From assembly GCA_934754755.1 (NCBI GenBank), contig CAKVJS010000038.1, positions 1 to 8,808 on the forward strand: a stretch of DNA of 8,808 bases, in the 5' to 3' direction. Positions 1 through 4,981 of this stretch are shown here, piece by piece. The notes beneath the pieces were generated by a model, which saw only the letters and a program-made list of their open reading frames with translations, was not told where the DNA came from and searched no databases. The translations under genes were made by a program, and so were the position numbers. This DNA comes from an uncultured Erysipelotrichales bacterium. GTDB taxonomy: Bacteria > Bacillota_I > Bacilli_A > Erysipelotrichales > Coprobacillaceae. The number at the start of each line of letters is the position of its first letter. Positions within the stretch are counted from its first letter, which is position 1.

Positions 1-1
1 A

Positions 2-97
2 GTATATGTTCCTCCACTTTCTCACCCTTGGAAACAGGCCTCTTTTAAGGCTTATTTACAAAAGCAGTCACACCAGAATGACGGTGTTAATGTTTGA
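2..97 (+). CDS. C-terminal fragment of a probable transposase, cut by the window edge
   Basis: An open frame enters from the left edge and ends at TGA 95-97, giving 31 codons. It contains the protein-like stretch VPPLSHPWKQASFKAYLQKQ, followed by a polar tail ending in GVNV. From memory, the 'PPxSHPWK..SF..Y' pattern is typical of the very C-terminus of DDE transposases of ISNCY/IS1202-like elements in Bacillota. I could not search for it, so the family is a recollection rather than a result. It is read on the plus strand, towards the small-peptide modules. Only the tail is present, so intactness and catalytic residues cannot be judged. No stop interrupts the fragment. An alternative view, that this stretch is a leader with an SD on the minus strand, is less likely (see rejected items). 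Confidence 0.55.
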   Translation, partial: VYVPPLSHPWKQASFKAYLQKQSHQNDGVNV

Positions 98-182
98 TTA
101 TTTTTGGGACATTTTCAATATCGGTTGACAGGCTTTATTGTATATATGATTTATAACAAAAGTGTCTTACCATACTGGAATT
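98..182 (+). mobile_element. Possible right end of the flanking insertion sequence
   Basis: This AT-rich stretch follows the transposase-like stop codon and precedes the first tandem module. It contains GGGACATTTTC (106-116) and ATCGGTTGACA (120-130). These resemble terminal sequences I remember beside such transposases, but the partner inverted repeat would lie outside the window, so the boundary is unproven. The TTGACA at 125-130 has no well-spaced -10 box. No gene is seen here. Confidence 0.3.
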
Positions 183-234
183 CAGTTCAACAATAACACG
201 ATTCAATAATGCATGTATTGTCGCCTCTATTCCA

Positions 235-263
235 TATCAAACACCAAGCTATTAAGATATAAT
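235..263 (+). promoter_or_regulatory. Promoter of peptide gene A
   Basis: A perfect -10 box TATAAT lies at 258-263. The weak -35 candidate TATCAA (235-240) sits 17 bp upstream. Both boxes and the spacing are kept in copy B. The expected start near 270 places the leader stem strand GTGGC right at the RNA 5' end. A second -10-like hexamer, TATACT (264-269), could shift the start by 6 nt. Confidence 0.55.
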
Positions 264-269
264 TATACT

Positions 270-340
270 GTGGCAACTGTTCGGGTGGTTTGTCCTGCAT
301 ATAAAAGCATCCCCTTTTACGGAATCAGCCACAAGGGGAG
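270..340 (+). promoter_or_regulatory. Structured leader that sequesters the SD of peptide A
   Basis: CCCCTT (311-316) pairs with AAGGGG (333-338), which is the core of the SD AAGGGGAG (333-340). The 5' terminal GTGGC (270-274) pairs with GCCAC (328-332), which lies in the loop of that hairpin. Together they can form a pseudoknot or two alternative folds. Copy B keeps both pairings, one of them with a G-U wobble. Hiding the SD in the full-length transcript is a common property of type I toxin mRNAs. Confidence 0.55.
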
Positions 341-355
341 TTAATTTTATTATCG

Positions 356-442
356 ATGGATATCCTGGTGCAAATTGCACAAACTATCTATTATATTTTT
401 AGCACTATCTACATAGTATTAAAAATAAAAAAAGGCGTATAA
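356..442 (+). CDS. Small hydrophobic peptide A, putative type I toxin (28 aa)
   Basis: The ORF starts ATG GAT ATC and stops at TAA 440-442. Residues 3-22 form one continuous hydrophobic segment, ILVQIAQTIYYIFSTIYIVL, followed by KIKKGV, so a single membrane span with a positively charged and probably cytoplasmic C-terminus is expected. The copy B peptide is identical at 18 of the first 25 residues. The other residues are mostly conservative changes, several codons differ only silently, and there is no indel in the shared part although the flanks have indels. That pattern argues for a translated, selected peptide. The SD (333-340) is 15 nt from the ATG, which is long. An in-frame ATT at 344-346 is conserved and would be an unusual alternative start. 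Gene context suggests a membrane-acting toxin controlled by the convergent RNA at 444-536. The family is not recognised; it lacks an Fst-type Pro-x-x-Val-Gly core. Confidence 0.75.
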   Translation: MDILVQIAQTIYYIFSTIYIVLKIKKGV

Positions 443-443
443 A

Positions 444-536
444 GAGAAAAAAGAAGAGATGACGCTCTTCTTTTTTTAGGGTTGATTACCTAATGGATAT
501 CATGCGCATAGATAAACACCTGCAAAGCTTATCTAT
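444..536 (-). ncRNA. Convergent short RNA A, putative antitoxin
   Basis: Transcription should start near 534-536, below a consensus promoter, and stop at the shared terminator, giving about 90 nt. Three hairpins are visible. H1 is AUAGAUAA/UUAUCUAU (529-536 with 508-515) with a 13-nt loop containing GCAGG. H2 is UUAGG/CCUAA with the loop UAAUCAAC, the complement of 481-488. H3 is the terminator. Between H1 and H2, GAUAUCCAU (501-493) is a perfect complement of the peptide A start region (356-364). The H2 loop is complementary at 6 of 8 positions to 340-347, just after the SD. The RNA should therefore pair with the peptide mRNA at the initiation region and again at the terminator, as in par/Fst antitoxins. 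A protein product is unlikely, because the ATG frame stops after seven codons. Confidence 0.7.
447..477. terminator. Bidirectional terminator of module A
   Basis: A 12-bp perfect stem (447-458 with 465-476) encloses the loop ATGACG. Reading plus, the stem ends in a run of seven T (471-477). Reading minus, it ends in TTTTTTCTCTTT. It can therefore end both the peptide mRNA and the convergent short RNA, making their 3' ends complementary over about 30 nt. Confidence 0.8.
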
Positions 537-540
537 ACTC

Positions 541-569
541 TTTATATACTAGCCATCTGTAAATGTCAA
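541..569 (-). promoter_or_regulatory. Promoter of short RNA A
   Basis: Minus strand: -35 TTGACA (569-564), 17-bp spacer, -10 TATAAA (546-541). This is near consensus and clearly stronger than the promoter of the peptide gene, as expected if an unstable antitoxin RNA must be in excess. The spacer motif GGCTAGTA is identical in copy B. Confidence 0.8.
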
Positions 570-790
570 TTAGGCTATACAGTATACATGAACTATGTAT
601 TTCATAAAGTATAATCCATATTACCTCTTATACATATTCAGATATTGATTTGGAATATCATGCCCTCTGTAGGAGAGATAAATACATCCAAGAATATATC
701 ACTAAAAATGGACAACACATCTATAATCAATTAAAAAATCAGCCAATAAAACGATTCAATAATAATACATGAATTATCGCTTCCATTTCA

Positions 791-819
791 TATCAAACAC
801 AAATCTAATAAGATATAAT
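791..819 (+). promoter_or_regulatory. Promoter of peptide gene B
   Basis: The -10 box TATAAT (814-819) lies 17 bp after TATCAA (791-796), identical boxes and spacing to copy A. The expected start is near 826-827, at the leader strand GTGGT. TATACT (820-825) is an alternative -10. Confidence 0.55.
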
Positions 820-826
820 TATACTC

Positions 827-895
827 GTGGTAACTGTTTAGGCGGTTGCCTACATATAAAAGCAATCCCTTTTACAGAATCAGCCACTAGGGGAG
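827..895 (+). promoter_or_regulatory. Structured leader that sequesters the SD of peptide B
   Basis: CCCT (867-870) can pair with AGGG (889-892) inside the SD TAGGGGAG (888-895). GTGGT (827-831) can pair with GCCAC (883-887), the last pair being U-G where copy A has C-G. The SD stem is shorter than in copy A (4 versus 6 bp). The overall pseudoknot-like topology is preserved despite substitutions. Confidence 0.5.
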
Positions 896-910
896 TTGAT
901 TTTATTAAAA

Positions 911-1024
911 ATGAGCATCCTGCTACATCTCGCACAAATCATCTACTATATTTTTAGTACTCTATATATAGCATTAAAAATAAAAAGTATTTGTGCAAGG
1001 AAAAAAGATAAAAAGGGAGAGTGA
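911..1024 (+). CDS. Small hydrophobic peptide B, putative type I toxin (37 aa)
   Basis: The ORF starts ATG AGC ATC CTG and stops at TGA 1022-1024. The conserved core AQ-x-IYYIFST-x-YI-x-LKIK is shared with peptide A, and residues 3-22 form one hydrophobic span. It differs from A by a C-terminal extension SICARKKDKKGE, strongly basic, created because the position of A's stop is open. The extension is read through the 5' arm of the terminator, and the stop lies in the terminator loop. The SD (888-895) is again exactly 15 nt from the ATG. The convergent RNA at 1003-1100 carries matching complementarity to this start region. A membrane-active toxin is inferred from its size, topology and antisense partner. 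No known family is recognised. The basic tail could be neutral drift or could alter potency. Confidence 0.75.
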   Translation: MSILLHLAQIIYYIFSTLYIALKIKSICARKKDKKGE

Positions 1025-1100
1025 CAGCTCTTCCTTTTTTTAGGGTTGATTTCCCAATGAACATCATGCACATAGATAAACTCCTGCAAGACTTATCTAT
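1003..1100 (-). ncRNA. Convergent short RNA B, putative antitoxin
   Basis: It has the same layout as RNA A. H1 AUAGAUAA/UUAUCUAU (1100-1093 with 1079-1072) has a 13-nt loop with GCAGG. H2 is UUGGG/CCUAA, with one G-U pair where copy A has A-U, and its loop is AAAUCAAC. H3 is the terminator. The H2 loop is fully complementary to GTTGATTT (895-902) directly after the SD of peptide B. GAUGUUCAU (1065-1057) pairs with the start region AUGAGCAUC (911-919) with one G-U wobble. Pairing to peptide A mRNA would be interrupted, so each RNA appears matched to its own neighbour. A 39-codon ORF inside it is not conserved in copy A and is not called. Confidence 0.7.
1010..1041. terminator. Bidirectional terminator of module B
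   Basis: The stem is 1010-1021 with 1028-1039, around the loop TGACAG. On the plus RNA all 12 pairs form, one as G-U (1017 with 1032). On the minus RNA the same position is an A-C mismatch. T runs follow on both sides: 1035-1041 on plus, and TTTTTATCTTTTTT on minus. One pair is A-U in copy A and G-C here, a compensatory change. Confidence 0.75.
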
Positions 1101-1106
1101 ACTCCT

Positions 1107-1135
1107 ACTATATACTAGCCATATTTAAATGTCAA
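1107..1135 (-). promoter_or_regulatory. Promoter of short RNA B
   Basis: Minus strand: TTGACA (1135-1130), 17-bp spacer, TATAGT (1112-1107). The -35 box and the spacer core GGCTAGTA match copy A exactly. Around them, 1141-1294 is AT-rich spacer in which I see no gene. Confidence 0.8.
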
Positions 1136-1294
1136 TTAAGAAATATGATATACTTGAACACTATAACCAATATATAATAATCTATATTATTATTAATACT
1201 TTTATGCAATTAAAATTCACTAATATCTCTTATTACAAATTAGAACTGTTGATGCAATTCTTAATTAGTTAATAAGTAATTATTTTGTGAATGA

Positions 1295-1330
1295 ACTAAA
1301 ACGAAAAGAGAGAGCCATATGACCCTCTCT
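1295..1330 (-). terminator. Intrinsic terminator of the rpoBC operon
   Basis: On the minus strand a 10-bp stem (1330-1321 with 1316-1307, containing two G-U pairs) with the loop ATAT is followed by TTTTCGTTTT. It starts 3 nt after the rpoC stop. No T run follows on the plus strand, so it is one-directional and closes the operon before the peptide modules. Confidence 0.85.
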
Positions 1331-1333
1331 ATA

Positions 1334-4300
1334 TTATATACTATGTGCTGTTTCAAAATTTTCTTCAATAGTCTTTTCTAGAACTTCATCACTTTTTTCA
1401 TTTGTTTTATCAACGAGTGATCCTCTGATACCTGTACCAGCAGGAATCAGTTTACCAATTAAGACATTTTCTTTTAATCCCGTTAGGTAATCCTTTTTCC
1501 CTTTAATAGAAGCATCGGTTAAGATTTTTGTTGTTTCTTGGAAAGAGGCAGCTGATAAGAATGATTCAGTTTCTAATGAGGCTTTTGTTATACCTAATAA
1601 AACAGGTCTTGCAACAGCAGGGTGTTTTCCGGTACGTAATACTTCTTTGTTTAATTCTGTAAATGCACCAACACTTATATGCGTTCCTGGTAAGGCTCCT
1701 GTATCTCCACCTTCAACGATTCGCATTTTCTTTAACATTTGTTTAATGATAACTTCAATATGTTTATCAGAAATTTCAATCCCTTGAATTCGGTATACTT
1801 TTTGTACTTCCTTAAGAATGTAATTCTCTACTGCTTCTAAATCAGCGACAGCTAGTAATTCTTTAGGGTCAATCGAACCTTCTGTTATCTTAGCCCCAAG
1901 AACAACATGATCACCGATGGAAACTCGTAGTTTTGCACCATATGGAGCTAAATAGCTTCTTGTTTCCATCTTATTTGTAACAACAATTTCACTACGACCG
2001 CTGTTATCAATAATGTTTGTTACATCACCTTCAATTTCACTGATAATTGATTTAGCTTTAGGATTTCTAGCTTCAAACAATTCTTGAATACGTGGAAGAC
2101 CTTGTGTAATATCAGCACCACCAGCAACTCCACCCATGTGGAAGGTACGCATTGTTAACTGTGTCCCTGGTTCTCCAATGGATTGCGCAGCCATAATACC
2201 AATCGCTTCTCCGACTTCCACTATATTACCAGTTGCGAGGTTTGTTCCATAACATTTTTGACAAACACCATATTTCGCATTACATCCCAATACCGAACGA
2301 ATTTCTACCGATGTAATACCGGCTGCAATAATTTCATCCGCTAAAGCTTCTGTGATTAATTCACTAGCACCGACAATAACTTTTCCCGTATCCGGGTGAA
2401 TAATATCTTTTTGTGAGAAACGACCTACTAATCGGTCATATAAAGGTGCAATAATGGAGTTATCACTTGTGTTAAATAAACCTGTAACAACAAATCCTCG
2501 GTCTGTATGACAGTCCTCTTCTGAAATAATAACTTCTTGTGCAACATCGACTAGCCTTCTTGTTAAATACCCAGAATCGGCTGTTTTTAAGGCAGTATCG
2601 GTAGATCCCTTACGGGCTCCATGGGTAGAAATAAAGAATTCAGATGCGGTTAAGCCTTCTCTAAACGAAGATTTAATCGGTAATTCAATCGTTTCTCCCT
2701 TTGGATTCGACATCAATCCACGCATACCTACTAGTTGGGTAAAGTTTGATAGATTTCCACGGGCTCCAGAATCAGACATAATGAAGATTGGATTTTTATT
2801 ATCTGCCTCGAATTCTTCTTTTACTACGCCTTGGACATCATCTTTAACAGACTCCCAAAGTTTAATAACTTTTTGTTTCCGTTCTTCTTCCGTTAGTTTT
2901 CCTTTACGATAATACATCTTAATTGTTTCTAGGCGATGATCCGCATCATCAAATAAGCTATACTTATCTTCTGGAACTTGGATATCATATACGGAAACCG
3001 TAATGCCCGCAATCGTTGAATAATAGAATCCTTGATTCTTTAGCTTATCCAACATCGCTGTTGTATTCGATACATTATCATTTTTAAAGGCCTCATCAAT
3101 AATGTTACCTAGTGCCTTTTTATCAAATGGTTTAATAAGTTCTTGCGCTTTAATATGTTCTTTAATATTTGTTCCCATCGGTACAAAATATTTATCTGGC
3201 GTTGCTACTAAGTTTTCTGAACTTGTATCATTTACAAAAGGGAATTTTCCTTCAAAGATTTCATTGAAGAATATCTTACCAACACTAGTAATTAAGTATT
3301 CCTTATTTTGTTGCTCCGTAAAAGTAATATTATTTAATGCAGAAGCACGTATTGCAATACGACTATGCAGTCCTACTTTACGAACAAAGTACGCATGCTG
3401 TACTTCATTTTTATCCGCAAAAACAGACCCTTCTCCAATAGCACCGGCTTCTTCTGTTGTTAAGTAATAATTCCCTAACACCATATCCTGTGATGGCGTA
3501 ACGATTGGTTTACCATCCTTAGGTCCTAAGATATTATTCGATCCTAACATTAATTGTTTGGCCTCTTGAATCGCTTCTTCACATAATGGCACATGGACAG
3601 CCATTTGGTCACCATCAAAGTCCGCATTAAATGCTGGGGTTACTAGAGGGTGTAAACGAATAGCCCGTCCTTCGACCAATTTAGGTTGGAAGGCTTGTAT
3701 TCCCAAACGGTGTAAGGTAGGCGCCCGGTTTAGTAATACTGGGTGTTCCTTTATAACCTCTTCGACAATTGGCCAAATACGATCATCCATTTTATCAATT
3801 AAACGCTCTGCTGCCTTAATGTTGCTCGCAAGTTGTTCATTTACTAGGCCATTAATAACAAAAGGTTTAAATAGATTCAATGCCATTTCCCGAGGGATAC
3901 CACATTGATACATTTTTAAATCAGGACCCACGGCAATAACCGAACGACCAGAATAATCAACACGTTTTCCAAGTAGGTTTTGACGGAATCGTCCTTGTTT
4001 CCCCTTTAATGTATGGCTGAGTGATTTTAAGGTTCTTCCACCAGCACCAGTAATTGGTTTAGAACGACGACCATTATCAATTAAAGCATCTACTGCTTCT
4101 TGTAACATTCTCTTTTCATTTTGAACAATAATTGATGGAGCACCAAGTTCTAATAATTTCTTTAGTCGATTGTTACGCGTGATAACACGACGATATAAAT
4201 CATTTAAATCAGAGGTTGCAAATCGTCCTCCATCCAATTGTAACATCGGCCGTAAATCAGGCGGTATAACCGGTAATGCTTCAATAATCATCCAATCCGG

Positions 4301-4966
4301 ATCATTATCAGACGTTCTAAAGGCTTCGATTGCTTCCAATCGTTTTAATAGTTTAGTACGGCGTTGTCCTTGTGCTTCTTTTAATTCTTTGGTCACAGAT
4401 TCAAACTCTGCTTCTAAATCGACTTGATGTAATAAAGTACGAATCGCCTCTGCCCCAATTTGGGCGGTAAAGGTATGTCCAAATTGTTCATAACACTTAC
4501 GATAATCTCTTTCTGATAGTACTTGTTTATACTCTAGAGGCGTGCTTCCCTTATCAATGACAACATAGGATACAAAATAGATTATCTCCTCTAATTGTTT
4601 TGGTGACATATCAAGGATAAGTCCCATACGAGAGGGAATTCCCTTTAAATACCAAATATGAGCAATGGGAGTAGCTAATTCAATATGTCCCATTCGTTCC
4701 CGACGAACACTTGATTTAGTAACCTCTACGCCACAGCGATCACAAACAACTCCTTTATATCTAACCTTTTTGTATTTACCACAGCTACATTCCCAATCCT
4801 TAGATGGACCAAAAATTCTTTCACAAAACAAACCATCCTTTTCTGGTTTTTGAGAACGGTAATTAATGGTTTCCGGTTTTTTAACTTCCCCATAGGACCA
4901 GTCTCGAATTTTTGCAGGAGAGGCTAAACCTATTTGAATTGCTGAAAATTTATTTGTACTTGCCAT
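1334..4966 (-). CDS. rpoC: DNA-directed RNA polymerase subunit beta'
   Basis: This is the 1210-residue beta' subunit, which together with beta forms the catalytic cleft of RNA polymerase. The N-terminal zinc site has Cys60, Cys62, Cys75 and Cys78. Clamp helices that contact sigma lie at about 250-300. Switch 2 reads [14 protein letters not shown] from 331. The catalytic magnesium loop NADFDGDQM (447-455) carries Asp449, Asp451 and Asp453. The bridge helix is about 776-811. The second zinc site uses Cys819, Cys895, Cys902 and Cys905. The trigger loop contains MTRTFH-type residues as TMRTFH (938-943). Length matches Bacillota RpoC, without the large insertion of proteobacteria. The start is ATG with SD AGGAGGA (4980-4974) overlapping the rpoB stop TAG, so translation is probably coupled. 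The gap to rpoB is 12 nt. Confidence 0.98.
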   Translation of the reverse strand: MASTNKFSAIQIGLASPAKIRDWSYGEVKKPETINYRSQKPEKDGLFCERIFGPSKDWECSCGKYKKVRYKGVVCDRCGVEVTKSSVRRERMGHIELATPIAHIWYLKGIPSRMGLILDMSPKQLEEIIYFVSYVVIDKGSTPLEYKQVLSERDYRKCYEQFGHTFTAQIGAEAIRTLLHQVDLEAEFESVTKELKEAQGQRRTKLLKRLEAIEAFRTSDNDPDWMIIEALPVIPPDLRPMLQLDGGRFATSDLNDLYRRVITRNNRLKKLLELGAPSIIVQNEKRMLQEAVDALIDNGRRSKPITGAGGRTLKSLSHTLKGKQGRFRQNLLGKRVDYSGRSVIAVGPDLKMYQCGIPREMALNLFKPFVINGLVNEQLASNIKAAERLIDKMDDRIWPIVEEVIKEHPVLLNRAPTLHRLGIQAFQPKLVEGRAIRLHPLVTPAFNADFDGDQMAVHVPLCEEAIQEAKQLMLGSNNILGPKDGKPIVTPSQDMVLGNYYLTTEEAGAIGEGSVFADKNEVQHAYFVRKVGLHSRIAIRASALNNITFTEQQNKEYLITSVGKIFFNEIFEGKFPFVNDTSSENLVATPDKYFVPMGTNIKEHIKAQELIKPFDKKALGNIIDEAFKNDNVSNTTAMLDKLKNQGFYYSTIAGITVSVYDIQVPEDKYSLFDDADHRLETIKMYYRKGKLTEEERKQKVIKLWESVKDDVQGVVKEEFEADNKNPIFIMSDSGARGNLSNFTQLVGMRGLMSNPKGETIELPIKSSFREGLTASEFFISTHGARKGSTDTALKTADSGYLTRRLVDVAQEVIISEEDCHTDRGFVVTGLFNTSDNSIIAPLYDRLVGRFSQKDIIHPDTGKVIVGASELITEALADEIIAAGITSVEIRSVLGCNAKYGVCQKCYGTNLATGNIVEVGEAIGIMAAQSIGEPGTQLTMRTFHMGGVAGGADITQGLPRIQELFEARNPKAKSIISEIEGDVTNIIDNSGRSEIVVTNKMETRSYLAPYGAKLRVSIGDHVVLGAKITEGSIDPKELLAVADLEAVENYILKEVQKVYRIQGIEISDKHIEVIIKQMLKKMRIVEGGDTGALPGTHISVGAFTELNKEVLRTGKHPAVARPVLLGITKASLETESFLSAASFQETTKILTDASIKGKKDYLTGLKENVLIGKLIPAGTGIRGSLVDKTNEKSDEVLEKTIEENFETAHSI

Positions 4967-4981
4967 ATATGTCTCCTCCTA
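4967..4981 (-). promoter_or_regulatory. rpoC ribosome binding site overlapping the rpoB stop
   Basis: The sequence TAGGAGGAGACATAT precedes the rpoC ATG. The stop TAG of rpoB (4981-4979) supplies the first bases of the near-perfect SD AGGAGGA. A ribosome ending rpoB would be placed directly on the rpoC start, which suits equal synthesis of beta and beta'. Confidence 0.85.

Larger units (their letters stand above)
183..640. repeat. Tandem module copy A (small peptide plus antisense RNA)
   Basis: This segment aligns along its length with 738-1205, in the same orientation and offset by about 553-564 bp. Anchors shared with copy B include ACGATTCAATAAT (198-210 versus 751-763), GATATAATTATACT (256-269 versus 812-825), TATATTTTTAG (392-402 versus 947-957), TTTTTTTAGGGTTGATT (471-487 versus 1035-1051) and ATACTAGCCAT (546-556 versus 1112-1122). 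Identity fades beyond about 625. The copies are clearly homologous but well diverged, with short indels outside the peptide ORF, so the duplication is old rather than a recent or assembly artefact. Ends are approximate. Confidence 0.85.
738..1205. repeat. Tandem module copy B (small peptide plus antisense RNA)
   Basis: This is the second copy of the module at 183-640, in direct orientation, with the same order of parts: plus-strand promoter, leader, peptide ORF, terminator, minus-strand promoter. The offset to copy A is 556 bp at the plus promoter, 555 at the ATG and 564-566 at the minus promoter. The extra 9-11 bp lie between the peptide's shared part and the terminator stem. The 3' flank still aligns weakly as far as TCTATATTA (1181-1189). 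About 100 bp between the copies (641-737) shows only a 6-bp inverted repeat (GATATT 641-646, AATATC 654-659). Confidence 0.85.

Noticed and set aside
1..17. GGAGGAA on the minus strand (15-9), looking like an SD for a gene beyond the left edge, such as rpsL.
   Set aside because: The same bases read as Val-Pro-Pro codons in an open, protein-like plus-strand frame (2-97), which explains them better.
368..380. The palindrome GTGCAAATTGCAC in module A as a possible operator or hairpin.
   Set aside because: It lies within the peptide A coding region and is absent from copy B, so it follows from codon choice.
661..735. A 24-codon plus-strand ORF (ATG 660) with GGAGAG nearby, between the modules.
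   Set aside because: It has no SD before the ATG, no counterpart after copy B and no recognisable composition, so it is likely chance in AT-rich DNA.
769..957. A 62-codon plus-strand ORF across the leader of peptide B.
   Set aside because: The matching frame in copy A (from 213) is shifted by single-base indels and ends at a different place. Similarity is lost after about 19 codons, and it overlaps the promoter and structured leader. The overlapping short frame at 911-1024 is the conserved one.
954..1073. A 39-codon minus-strand ORF inside short RNA B, with AGGAG 7 nt before its ATG and a hydrophobic tail.
   Set aside because: The AGGAG lies in the hairpin 1 loop and becomes AGGTG in copy A. 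The copy A frame stops after seven codons, and the frame runs through the terminator. It is probably a by-product of the RNA sequence.
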